Source of the DNA: an uncultured Verrucomicrobiota bacterium
GTDB lineage: Bacteria > Verrucomicrobiota > Verrucomicrobiia > Limisphaerales > UBA9464
Assembly: GCA_903922605.1 (NCBI GenBank)
Contig: CAIXUG010000022.1
Coordinates: 22,371-86,370, forward strand
Direction: 5' to 3'
DNA length: 64,000 nt
Positions 8,261-17,177 of the stretch are shown here, piece by piece. The first letter of the stretch is position 1; every line of letters starts with the position of its first letter. The notes beneath the pieces were generated by a model. That model was not told where the DNA came from, ran no database searches, and saw only the letters and a program-made list of their open reading frames with translations. The translations under genes and the position numbers were made by a program.

Positions 8261-9427
8261 ATGGCCACTTCCACCAAACGCGACTATTACGAAGTCCTCG
8301 GAGTCGAGCGCAGTGTGTCTGCCGACGAGCTCAAGAAGGCCTACCGCAAGCTCGCGGTGAAGTATCACCCCGACAAAAACCCCGGCGACAAGGCGGCCGA
8401 GGAGAAGTTCAAGGAGCTGGGCGAGGCCTACGAGGCCCTCAGTGACCCGCAGAAGCGCGCCGCCTATGACCAGTACGGTCACGCCGCGTTTGACCCGCGC
8501 GCCCGGGCCGGTGGCGGACGTGGTGGTGGCGGCTTCCATGACCCCAACGACATCTTCCGCTCGGCCTTTGGCGGGCAGGGGGATCTGGGCTCGATCTTCG
8601 AGCAGTTTTTCGGCGGTGCCGGCGGGGGTGAAGACTCCGAGTCCGGCGGCCACACGCGGGGTGCGGACCTCCGTTACGACATGGAGATCACTCTCGAGGA
8701 GGCCGTGGCCGGCACCGAGAAGCAGATCACCGTGAACAAGCCGGCCACCTGCGACCATTGCAGCGGCAGCGGCGCGGAAAAGGGTTCCAAGCGCATCCGC
8801 TGCCTCCAGTGCGCCGGTCGGGGCCGGGTGGTGATGTCGCGGGGCATCTTCAGCATCCAGCAGACGTGCCCACGCTGCGAGGGGGCCGGGGAAATCGTCG
8901 AGAAGCCCTGCAAGGTCTGCGGTGGGGACGGACGCGTGACCAAGCCGTCCACGATCACGCTGCGGATTCCCGGCGGCGTCGACAACGGCACGCGCCTGCG
9001 TTCCACCGGCAACGGTGAGGCCGGCCAGCGCGGCGGCGCGGCCGGTGACCTCTATGTCGTGCTGCACGTCAAGGAGCACGACCTCTTCAAACGCGACGGC
9101 GACGACCTGCTGTGCGAGGTGCCCATCGCCTTCACCCAGGCGGCGCTTGGCGCGGAAGCGGATGTCCCAACGCTCAACGGCAAGGCCCACATCCGCATTC
9201 CGGCCGGCACGCAGAGCGGCACGACCTTTCGCCTGAAGGGGCGCGGGGTGAAAAACATCCAGGGCTACGGCATCGGCGACCTGCTGGCGAAAGTCGTGGT
9301 CGAGGTGCCGCACAAGCTGGATTCCGCGCAGCGCGCCAAGCTCGAGGAATTTGCCCGGCTATGCGATCCCAGCGTGAATCCGCGCAGCAAGGGTTTCCTG
9401 GACCGCGCGAAGGATTTCTTCAGCTGA
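8261..9427 (+). CDS. dnaJ: Molecular chaperone DnaJ
   Basis: A 388-residue type I Hsp40. The J domain has HPD at residues 36-38. A Gly/Phe-rich linker spans about 82-125. The zinc-binding domain has four CxxCxGxG-type motifs: C164-DHCSGSG, C181-LQCAGRG, C203-PRCEGAG and C217-KVCGGDG, all complete. The C-terminal substrate-binding domain follows, and the protein ends in the usual [10 protein letters not shown]. Length and order are canonical. It forms an operon with grpE (17 bp) and rsmE (15 bp). Confidence 0.97.
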   Translation: MATSTKRDYYEVLGVERSVSADELKKAYRKLAVKYHPDKNPGDKAAEEKFKELGEAYEALSDPQKRAAYDQYGHAAFDPRARAGGGRGGGGFHDPNDIFRSAFGGQGDLGSIFEQFFGGAGGGEDSESGGHTRGADLRYDMEITLEEAVAGTEKQITVNKPATCDHCSGSGAEKGSKRIRCLQCAGRGRVVMSRGIFSIQQTCPRCEGAGEIVEKPCKVCGGDGRVTKPSTITLRIPGGVDNGTRLRSTGNGEAGQRGGAAGDLYVVLHVKEHDLFKRDGDDLLCEVPIAFTQAALGAEADVPTLNGKAHIRIPAGTQSGTTFRLKGRGVKNIQGYGIGDLLAKVVVEVPHKLDSAQRAKLEEFARLCDPSVNPRSKGFLDRAKDFFS

Positions 9428-9442
9428 GCACGCGACGGCCAA

Positions 9443-10192
9443 ATGCACCGTTTCTTCCTGCCCCCGGAGCGGACGAGGACCGACGTGGTCACCCTGTCGG
9501 ACTCCGACGCGCATCACGCCGCGCGGGTGCTGCGGGTGCAACCGGGTGAGCCGGTCGTCGTGCTGGACGGTGCCGGGGGCGAGCTGCGCGGCCAGATCGA
9601 GTCGGTGAGCCGCACCATGGTGACGGTGCACGTGAGGGAGCGCATCCAGCATCCGCCGCGCGCCGGCGAAATCACCCTGATCCAGGCCATCGCCAAGACG
9701 AGGGCGATGGATGGCCTCCTGCAAAAGTCTGTCGAGCTCGGCGCGGCCCGAGTGGTCCCGTTGATAGCCGAGCGCAGCATCAGCCAGCCGGACGATGCCG
9801 ACGACAAGCGCGACAAATGGCAGACCATCGTGACTGAAGCCGCGAAGCAGTGTGGCGCGGTCTGGCTCACGAAGGTTGAGGCACCGCAGACTCCGGCGGC
9901 CTGGCTGAAGCGCCAGGAACGCTTCGACCTGCTGCTCATCGGTTCGCTGCTGGATGCACCGCAGCATCCGCGCGTCCACTTTGACCGGTTCCTGGCGGAG
10001 CAGGGGAGGCTTCCCCGATCCGTGGCCGTTATCATCGGCCCCGAAGGCGATTTCTCCCCGGCGGAATACGCCGCCTTCAAGGCCGCCGGCGCGAAATCCA
10101 TGACCCTAGGTCCCCTGGTCTTGCGCGTGGAGACGGCGGCGACCTATTGCCTGTCGCTGGTGAACTACGAACTGACGGCACCGCGCACGTGA
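9443..10192 (+). CDS. rsmE: 16S rRNA (uracil-1498-N3)-methyltransferase RsmE
   Basis: A 249-residue SPOUT-class methyltransferase. The start MHRFFLPPE and HHAARVLRVQPGE are typical of the N-terminal PUA-like domain. The trefoil-knot SAM-binding signatures are IIGPEGDFSPAEY and LGPLVLRVETAATY near the C terminus. The family methylates U1498 of 16S rRNA. The dnaJ-rsmE neighbourhood is common in bacteria. The stop codon's last base is also the first base of a 27-bp copy of the purine-rich repeat found in plsC. Confidence 0.95.
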   Translation: MHRFFLPPERTRTDVVTLSDSDAHHAARVLRVQPGEPVVVLDGAGGELRGQIESVSRTMVTVHVRERIQHPPRAGEITLIQAIAKTRAMDGLLQKSVELGAARVVPLIAERSISQPDDADDKRDKWQTIVTEAAKQCGAVWLTKVEAPQTPAAWLKRQERFDLLLIGSLLDAPQHPRVHFDRFLAEQGRLPRSVAVIIGPEGDFSPAEYAAFKAAGAKSMTLGPLVLRVETAATYCLSLVNYELTAPRT

Positions 10193-10320
10193 GGGCAGGG
10201 GAGCAGGGGAGCAGGGGTTCGGAGGAGAAATCGAGAAATCGAGCAGGTGGACAGCGGCGTGCTGATCGTCCGTCACCCGTAATTCGTAAATCGAAATTCG
10301 TAATTTCCCCCTTTTTCGAC
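10192..10320. repeat. Intergenic low-complexity repeat after rsmE
   Basis: It begins on the rsmE stop with AGGGCAGGGGAGCAGGGG and continues into two GAGAAATC words (10226-10241). The right half reads ATTCGTAAATCGAAATTCG (about 10282-10300) and ends in TTTCCCCCTTTTT. The first 27 bp are identical to 7516-7542. The right half is related to words in the slyX-recN spacer. The closing T-run might end the upstream operon transcript, but the hairpin is imperfect. Confidence 0.6.
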
Positions 10321-10331
10321 ATAGTCATCCC

Positions 10332-13300
10332 ATGTTCCGCCGTTCCGTTGCACTGGCTGCTTCCGTCATACTCGTGGCGTCCCAATACGCCGCCCATGCG
10401 CTGGCGGCACCGTCGGGCACCTATGCCGATTGGAAGACCCAGGTCTGGGGTGCGGATCGCGCCACTTCGGCCGTGGCCGATCCGGTGGCGGATCCTGATG
10501 GCGACGGGTTGCCGAACTTCCTGGAATACGCGCTGGGCCTTGACCCGACCCGACCTGATGCGGGCGGTTTGACGGGGCTGCGTCACCAATCGGACGTCAC
10601 GGGCGACCACCTCGCCTTCGGTTTCGATTCTGCCAACGCCGCCCGCGAGGCGGAACTGCTGCTGATCTGGAGCCGTGATCCAGGCGCGGGTGGCTGGCAC
10701 GTGGCGGACGGCCAGCATCTCACGGAAACGGTCGCCGCGCCGGCGGCTGGCTCGACCCGGCACGAAGCCAGCCTGTCCGTGAGCCCCGGTGAGCCCCGGC
10801 TCTTTGCGCAACTGAGCGCCGGACTGGCTCCGGCCAGGCCTGTGTCCAAGGGTTACGTCTGGTTCGAGGCCGAGCCGCCCAATGGCGAGGCGGGCCCGCT
10901 GCTTTCCGGCGGCCAGATGTCGTGGGTCGCCCCCGCCGGCTCGATCCAGAAGACCATCACCATTCCGGCCGACGGCACTTACACGCTCTGGGTGCGGAAG
11001 TTCTGGAACGGCCAGACCTTTCACTGGCGCGTCGGCACCACCGACACCTGGAAGGACACCGCCAATCCGCCGTTGCAGGATCTGGTGGACCTTGGCCCCG
11101 GCCGTAAGGTGGGTTGGATCAACGCCGGCACCGTCACGCTCACGGCAGGCTCGAAAGTCTTTCGCCTCGAAGTCACCGATGCCAGCAGCACCACTGCCTA
11201 CGACTGCTTTTTGCTCACGCGCGAGTCGTTCACCCCGCGCGGCAAGCTGAAGCCCGACGACAAACTCGTCGCCGACGAGACGGGCTGGACCTCCTTCCAA
11301 CCGGAGGCCGATCCCTTTGACTTCAGTCCGATCGACCTGCGCCGCTTGAACGAAAAGCAGGCCGGTGACGGCGGGTCCATCGCGGCGCGCGGCGAGGAGT
11401 TCATCCATTCCAAGACGGGTGAGCCGGTGAAGTTCTGGGCCGTCAACACGGGCGGTGCGAGCGCCGACCTGTCGAAGGCCGAGGTGGACCTCTTTGCGCG
11501 TTCGCTGGCCAAGCGCGGCGTGAACCTCGTGCGCATCCACGGCCCGGTGTACATGGCTGACGGTGCTGATTTCGGCAAGATCGACACCAACCACGTTGCG
11601 AAGCTGCACTACCTCATCGCGGCCCTGAAGCGCGAGGGCATCTACACCTGCCTGAGCATCTACTTCCCGCTCTGGGTGAAGCTCGACGCGGTGAACACCG
11701 ACTTCCCCGGCTACACCGGCAAGAACCCCTTCGCCCTGCTCTACTTCAACGAGAAGTTTCAGGCGCTTTACCGCACGTGGTGGGACTACGTGATGAACAC
11801 CGTGAACCCGTACACCGGGCTCGCGCTGAAGGACGATCCGGCCGTGGCGATGGCCGAGCTGGTGAACGAGGATTCGTTCCTCTTCTGGACCTTCAATCCG
11901 GATGCGGGAAATACCGGTGCAATTCCCGATCCGCAGCGGGCCATTTTGGAGAAGATGTTCGGCGACTGGCTACTGCAGAAATATCCCGGCAAGACCCTCG
12001 ACCAGATCCGCACGGCCTGGGGCGGCACAACGTCGGCGCAGGATAATTTCGCCGCCGGCCGGGTCGGCTTTCGCGGACTTTACCAGGTTTTCACCGAACG
12101 CCAGAAGCGCGACCAGGACACCGCACAGTTCCTCACCGAGACCCAGCAGAAGTTCTACCGCGACCACTACGCGTACCTGAAGAAGACCCTTGGCTTCCAT
12201 GGTCTCGTCTATGCCTCCAACTGGCAGACCGCGAGCGCGCAATACCTCGGGCCGCTCGACAAGCTCTCCAATGCCGACGCGGACTTCATGGACCGCCATG
12301 GCTACTTCGGCGGCGTGCACACCGGCGACGCCTCGGGCTACGCCATCCAAGCCGGGCAGAAGTACGACGATCGCACCGCGCTGAAGTTCCTGAAGGACAC
12401 GGGGACTGGGGAAGATTTCAACAACCCGCTCTTCGACATCATCTATGACGGGCAGCCCTCGACGATCACCGAGGTGAACTGGCCGCCGCCGAACCGCTTC
12501 CGGGCCGATTACCCCGTGCTGGCCGCCGCCTACGGGGCGTTACAGGGCAGCGATGCGATCTTTCACTTTGCCGCCGGTTCACCCGCGTGGGAAAGCGTGC
12601 CGAGCAAGTTCTCGGTGCAGACGCCGGTCGTGGAGGGGCAGTTCCCCGCCGCCGCGCTCATCTACCGGCAGGGGCTGATCAAGACCGCCCCGCGCATCGT
12701 GAATGTGCAGCTCGCCGTCGCCGACCTCTACGCGCTGAAGGGTACACCGCTGCCCGCGCCGCAGAACTTCGACCAGTTGCGCGGCAATGACATCCCGCCG
12801 GGCGCGACGCTCACCAATGTCAGCGCCATCGACTCGCTCGCCTTCCTCGTCGGCCGGGTGGGCGTGGATATCCTCACCAATGGGGCACCGCAGTCGGCGG
12901 TCACGGACCTGTCGCCCTACATCAATCGCACGACCAAGATCGCCAAGAGCCAGACGGGCGAGCTGGAATGGAACTGGAGCAACGGCGTGGTGAAGCTCAT
13001 GGCTCCCGCCGCGCAGGGACTCACCGGCTTCCTCACCGCCGCCGACCGTACCCAACTGCCCGACGTGACCATCGAATCGCCGGTCGAGTATGGGAGCATC
13101 CTGATCGTGTCGCTGGACGGACAGCCCATCGCGACCTCGGCCAAGCTGCTGGTGCAGGCCATGAGTGAGGAAAAACCCTTTGGTTGGACGACCGATGCGG
13201 CGACCGGCGTCCGCACCATCACGAGCGCCGGTAATGCGCCGATCATGGTCCGGAACCTCGCGGGCAAGGTGTCGCTTAGTCGGTCCGACGCAGCCTCCTT

Positions 13301-13409
13301 GCGCGTGACCGCGCTGGATGCCAACGGCTACCGGGATGCCTCACCGACTCAAACGGCCGACAGTATTACGCTCGTGGCTGGCACGTTTTATTACCTCATT
13401 GAGAAGTAG
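10332..13409 (+). CDS. Secreted clan GH-A-like glycoside hydrolase
   Basis: A 1025-residue exported protein. A signal peptide is likely (residues 1-26, ending in AHALAA). A thrombospondin-3-like calcium motif follows (DPDGDGLPNFLEYALGLDP, about residues 54-72), then a beta-sandwich region with carbohydrate-binding character (YVWFEAE...). The (beta/alpha)8 core has GVNLVRIHG and LVNEDS, with the likely acid/base Glu at residue 513. The likely nucleophile is the Glu of TEVNW at residue 714. These Glu positions fit clan A (GH5-like or related), but I cannot assign the family or substrate. It is a stand-alone gene after the chaperone operon; an intergenic repeat lies upstream. Confidence 0.75.
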   Translation: MFRRSVALAASVILVASQYAAHALAAPSGTYADWKTQVWGADRATSAVADPVADPDGDGLPNFLEYALGLDPTRPDAGGLTGLRHQSDVTGDHLAFGFDSANAAREAELLLIWSRDPGAGGWHVADGQHLTETVAAPAAGSTRHEASLSVSPGEPRLFAQLSAGLAPARPVSKGYVWFEAEPPNGEAGPLLSGGQMSWVAPAGSIQKTITIPADGTYTLWVRKFWNGQTFHWRVGTTDTWKDTANPPLQDLVDLGPGRKVGWINAGTVTLTAGSKVFRLEVTDASSTTAYDCFLLTRESFTPRGKLKPDDKLVADETGWTSFQPEADPFDFSPIDLRRLNEKQAGDGGSIAARGEEFIHSKTGEPVKFWAVNTGGASADLSKAEVDLFARSLAKRGVNLVRIHGPVYMADGADFGKIDTNHVAKLHYLIAALKREGIYTCLSIYFPLWVKLDAVNTDFPGYTGKNPFALLYFNEKFQALYRTWWDYVMNTVNPYTGLALKDDPAVAMAELVNEDSFLFWTFNPDAGNTGAIPDPQRAILEKMFGDWLLQKYPGKTLDQIRTAWGGTTSAQDNFAAGRVGFRGLYQVFTERQKRDQDTAQFLTETQQKFYRDHYAYLKKTLGFHGLVYASNWQTASAQYLGPLDKLSNADADFMDRHGYFGGVHTGDASGYAIQAGQKYDDRTALKFLKDTGTGEDFNNPLFDIIYDGQPSTITEVNWPPPNRFRADYPVLAAAYGALQGSDAIFHFAAGSPAWESVPSKFSVQTPVVEGQFPAAALIYRQGLIKTAPRIVNVQLAVADLYALKGTPLPAPQNFDQLRGNDIPPGATLTNVSAIDSLAFLVGRVGVDILTNGAPQSAVTDLSPYINRTTKIAKSQTGELEWNWSNGVVKLMAPAAQGLTGFLTAADRTQLPDVTIESPVEYGSILIVSLDGQPIATSAKLLVQAMSEEKPFGWTTDAATGVRTITSAGNAPIMVRNLAGKVSLSRSDAASLRVTALDANGYRDASPTQTADSITLVAGTFYYLIEK

Positions 13410-13444
13410 AAAAATGGCGGGGAGGCAGGGGAGGCTATGGCCCT

Positions 13445-14071
13445 TCAGGCGGCAATCCTTGCCTTTGGATCATCAGACAGAATGCGCAGGATGTAGTCGG
13501 GGTTGATGCGTGACAGCGTCTCGGTGATGAAGAGGGATGGATGCGTCAGCCGGGCCTGCCGGATCGCCTCAGGCGGGAGCGTATCCTGATGATACTGGCA
13601 GATGCCGGAGAGTTCCGGACGTTTCACCATCAGCCCATCCAGCCGGTATTCGTATTGCATGAGCTTGAGAAAGTTCTTTTCGTTGCCGAACTCCCAGGTC
13701 ATGTCCCCGGTGGCCCATAGGCCCCTATATCCATCTTTCAGCGCCTGATCGACTGCCTGGCTGAGCTGGTTCAGCATCTTTTCCACATCAAAATCACCAT
13801 TGGTGGAAGTGACCGGTTCCGAAGACAAAACCAGGCGGCCGCAGGCCAGCTCGCTCTCCACATCGCAGCCCAGCGCGGCAAGATAGGAGCGCATTCCCGC
13901 CACCATGGGCCGGCTGTTGAGGTAGAGACAGCGGTGCCCCTCCGCCAGCTTCTGCCGGATCATGGCCGCCAATGCCGGGAGCTGCTTTGAGGGGGAATCC
14001 TCGTAGATGAGGCATTGATGACGGGAGTCGTATCCCGCAGGCGGTGGTTTTCCGATTGATTTGCTGTCCAT
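13445..14071 (-). CDS. MEDS-domain (DcmR-type sensory) protein
   Basis: A 208-residue soluble protein resembling the MEDS sensory domain (methanogen/methylotroph, DcmR): HQCLIYEDSPSKQLPALAAM, GHRCLYLNS, DGYRGLWATGDM and CQYHQDTLPPE are typical phrases. In DcmR this domain is joined to a DNA-binding domain and senses small ligands. Here it stands alone with no obvious output domain, so it may act by protein-protein contact. I chose the ATG at 14071; another start 60 bp upstream is possible, and neither has a Shine-Dalgarno site. It converges with the GH gene and diverges from the repeat-protein gene. Confidence 0.75.
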   Translation of the reverse strand: MDSKSIGKPPPAGYDSRHQCLIYEDSPSKQLPALAAMIRQKLAEGHRCLYLNSRPMVAGMRSYLAALGCDVESELACGRLVLSSEPVTSTNGDFDVEKMLNQLSQAVDQALKDGYRGLWATGDMTWEFGNEKNFLKLMQYEYRLDGLMVKRPELSGICQYHQDTLPPEAIRQARLTHPSLFITETLSRINPDYILRILSDDPKARIAA

Positions 14072-14438
14072 GTTGCAACCGAGCCGGTAAGCAGCCGTTC
14101 CAAATTTTCGCGGTTTTATCGATAATCTCAACCCATTTCCCCGACCACGCCTCCTTCTGGCATCACAGCGGTAGGCGGGCGCGGGCGGTCACATCCACCA
14201 TGACCGGTGCCGTGCCCTGTTTGCCCGGTGGCATATGCCATGCCCAAAGACATGGCTGCCGCCTCCGGACACTCGGTCGTCTTAGCGAAAGCCGGCAGGG
14301 AAATTCCAGCCGCCCTTGAAATCCAAGCACCGTTCGGCATTCCATTCGGCGGGTGGCGGACTGCTTCTCCTGCTTCGGCAACGCTTCCCCTTGATGAACC
14401 CTGAGCACTCCGAGGAATTTTCAATCCCTTTCGCTGGC
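14072..14438. other. Divergent spacer without a clear gene
   Basis: About 370 bp between the MEDS gene (minus) and the tandem-repeat gene (plus). Open frames run through it on both strands but look non-coding. The repeat-protein frame itself is open from 14316, with possible starts at 14316, 14394 and 14439. I see no convincing promoter or terminator. Confidence 0.4.
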
Positions 14439-16991
14439 ATGACCGCCACTGCCTTAAAGCCCCCCGGGCGGTGGAGGCTCCGACGTTTGACACCCGGGAT
14501 GCTTCTGCTGCCTCTGTTGCTGTTCGTGACCGGCCTGGAAAACAAGCAGTCTGACCCTGCTGGGGCCGTGGCCTATTTCGCCGAGCTGACCGACCGCTTC
14601 AGCGTGCCTGAGGGGATCATCCCCCTCACGGCCGAAGAGGCGCGTCATCGTGAGCTGAGCTATCAGGTGGAGCGCCGCCAGAACCGGGTGATTCGCATTC
14701 GCACGGTCAATGCCTCCGGTGATCTCGCGGACTCCCCCTATGGCTATCATGGTGCGCTCCGGGAGCTCACCTATCGGGCGGATGGGTTGCTGGCTACCAT
14801 CGACCTCCAGGATCATGCTGGCCACCGGGTGCTCCGCCAGGAGTACGGCGTGCCACAGGATCTGCCTGAAGGTAGGGTGGTGATGGTCGAGTTTCAGCCA
14901 GGCTCCCAAAGAACACCGCCGGTCCAGAGCAGTTTGGCCGGGCTTTTTGACACGCTTCCGCCGGCCCACGAACCGCATCTGCTCGGCGAGGTGAGGAGCC
15001 CGATCACGGCGCACCGGGTGGTTTACCAGCCGGACGGCCTGTGCCGGGAGCTGACCTACTTCAATGCGTACCATGTGCCGTGTGCCGGGGTGGATGGCGG
15101 ATACGGCCAGGCCTTTCGCTATGATGAGCAGGGGCGGCCTCTGGAAATCACCAATCTCGGTTTCGACGGGAAACCGGCGCCCAACCGGTGCGGCGTCGTT
15201 TCGGTCCGTCTGGAGCGGGACACCCGGGGTTTCGTCATCCGGAGCCGGCTCATCGACGCCCAAGGCGCCCCGGTCCTGGCGCCGGGAGGCTACGCCGAAA
15301 CTCGCACGGTGCGCGACCGGTATGGCAACACCGTCAGTCAGGACAGCCTTGGCCTGGACGGCCGGCCGGTCTGGCACCGGGATGGCCATGCCCGCAGCGA
15401 GATGGTGCGGGATGGTCACGGAAATCTGGTCGAGTGGGCTTTTTTCGGGCCTGACCATCAGCCGGTGGTGCTCCCGAACGGCGTGGCGCGAATTGTCTCC
15501 CGATACGATGCCCACGGGCATCAGTTGGAGGAGGCGTTCTTCGGGCTCACCCGTCGCCCGGTGCTCAATACCAATGGGTTTGCCCGTTGGACGGCACGCT
15601 ATGACGCACAGGGCAACCAGACGGAGCTGGCCTACTTCGGTCTGGATGGCGGGCCGGTGCTCACCCGGGATGGCATTGCCCGCAGCACCGCCCGCTACGA
15701 TGTGCATGGCAACCAGGTGGAGCTGGCCAACTTCGGGCTGACCAACCGTCCGGTGTCGAACCGGCAAGGATACGCCCGCGTCACGCGCCGCGTCGATACG
15801 CAGGGGAACCTGCTGGAGGAGGCCTTCTTCGGCCCGGACGGAAAACCAGTGCTGGTGCTGGACCGGATCGCCCGGTGCCAGTTCCGTCTGGACGGCCGGC
15901 ATAACGAGGTTGGGTTGGCCTTCTTCGGCGTGAACGACCAGCCGGTGTTGGGCCAAGGAGGCTACGCGAGCCTCCGCAGCCGGCGCAATGAAGAGGGCAG
16001 CCTGGTCGAGTGGGCCTGTTTCGGGGTGGACGGCCTGCCCACTCGGAACCGGGAGGGCATCGCCCGCATCGTCACCGGTTACGACGCGCGCGGGAACGCG
16101 AACGAGCAGTCCTATTACGGGGTGGACGGGCTGCCGACGCTGAACCGGCAGGGCTATGCGCGGGTGACCCAGCGCTTCGACGCCCAGGACAACCCGGTCG
16201 AGATTTCGTACTTTGGCGCGCGCGGCGAACCCGTGCGCGCCAACAGCGGCATGGCGCGGACGACGTATCGCTGGGACGAGCGCGGGAACCAGATTGAGAC
16301 GGCCTGCTTCGGACCGGAGCAGCAACCCGTCCTGCTCAAGGCCGGGTATTCGATCCTGAAAGTCCGCTACGACGACCGGAACCGCCCGATTGAGACGGCC
16401 TACTTCGGAGTGAAGGGCGAGCCCGTGCGCACCGCTGATGGCCGGGTGCGTGGAACCATCCGCTACGACGACCGCGGGAACATCGTGGAGCTCGCCACTT
16501 TCGGCAAAGATGGCCAGTCCGTGGCCGATCCGAAAGGGTGGGCTCGCACGGCCATCCGCTATGACGCCCGGGGCAACGTGACGGAGACGGCCTATTTCGA
16601 CGCGGCTGACCGGCCGGTGGCAGTGGGTCGCTGGGCCCGGGCCAGCATCGAATATGATCCCGCCACCGGTCAGCCGGTCCGCGCCGAATACTTCGACGCC
16701 CAGGGCGTAAACCTCGCGACGAAAGCCGGCGCCCTGGCCGGCTCGGCGGTCGTCATCATCTCCGAAATCATCCCGGGCGGCCAGGCCGCGAAGCGGGGAC
16801 TGAAAGCCGGCGACCGTATCCGCCGCTACGACGGCCAGGAAGTTACGGGAAGGGATGCGCTGCTACAGCGGATGGCCGCAGGCAAGGAGGGGGCCGTCGA
16901 CCTGGAAATACAGCGCGACGAACAGACCCTGCACTTCGAGGTCCGGTCCGGGCCTCTGGGCGTGGTTTTGCAGGAGCGCTCCGGAAAATGA
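14439..16991 (+). CDS. 32-residue tandem-repeat surface protein with C-terminal PDZ domain
   Basis: From the ATG at 14439 the protein has 850 residues: a basic N terminus and one membrane segment (about residues 20-33, GMLLLPLLLFVTG), a region of about 180 residues, then about 17 consecutive 32-residue repeats (about 15094-16710). The repeat consensus is roughly G-y-A-R-x4-Y-D-x2-G-N-x2-E-x2-Y-F-G-x-D-G-x-P-V-x4. The words recall RHS/YD and WG repeats, but the strict 32-residue period differs from both. A PDZ-like domain closes the protein (GGQAAKRGLKAGDRI, about residues 770-850). Probably anchored with the repeats outside the cytoplasm. Function unknown. Starts at 14394 or 14316 are also possible. 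Confidence 0.75.
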   Translation: MTATALKPPGRWRLRRLTPGMLLLPLLLFVTGLENKQSDPAGAVAYFAELTDRFSVPEGIIPLTAEEARHRELSYQVERRQNRVIRIRTVNASGDLADSPYGYHGALRELTYRADGLLATIDLQDHAGHRVLRQEYGVPQDLPEGRVVMVEFQPGSQRTPPVQSSLAGLFDTLPPAHEPHLLGEVRSPITAHRVVYQPDGLCRELTYFNAYHVPCAGVDGGYGQAFRYDEQGRPLEITNLGFDGKPAPNRCGVVSVRLERDTRGFVIRSRLIDAQGAPVLAPGGYAETRTVRDRYGNTVSQDSLGLDGRPVWHRDGHARSEMVRDGHGNLVEWAFFGPDHQPVVLPNGVARIVSRYDAHGHQLEEAFFGLTRRPVLNTNGFARWTARYDAQGNQTELAYFGLDGGPVLTRDGIARSTARYDVHGNQVELANFGLTNRPVSNRQGYARVTRRVDTQGNLLEEAFFGPDGKPVLVLDRIARCQFRLDGRHNEVGLAFFGVNDQPVLGQGGYASLRSRRNEEGSLVEWACFGVDGLPTRNREGIARIVTGYDARGNANEQSYYGVDGLPTLNRQGYARVTQRFDAQDNPVEISYFGARGEPVRANSGMARTTYRWDERGNQIETACFGPEQQPVLLKAGYSILKVRYDDRNRPIETAYFGVKGEPVRTADGRVRGTIRYDDRGNIVELATFGKDGQSVADPKGWARTAIRYDARGNVTETAYFDAADRPVAVGRWARASIEYDPATGQPVRAEYFDAQGVNLATKAGALAGSAVVIISEIIPGGQAAKRGLKAGDRIRRYDGQEVTGRDALLQRMAAGKEGAVDLEIQRDEQTLHFEVRSGPLGVVLQERSGK

Positions 16992-17177
16992 GAGTGGTCG
17001 GGTGAACATTTGCATGGGTGGCTGCCACGGTATTCGACCACCGGACACGCGTCGGAGATTCCGGCGATCTGCAAGAGATGAATCGCCGAGCGAAGCCAAG
17101 GCCCGGGCCCGGTTGGGCTTTGGCCTGGCATTTTGGGTTGTTTGAGACCGGGGAAATCCACACGTTGCCATCGATTC

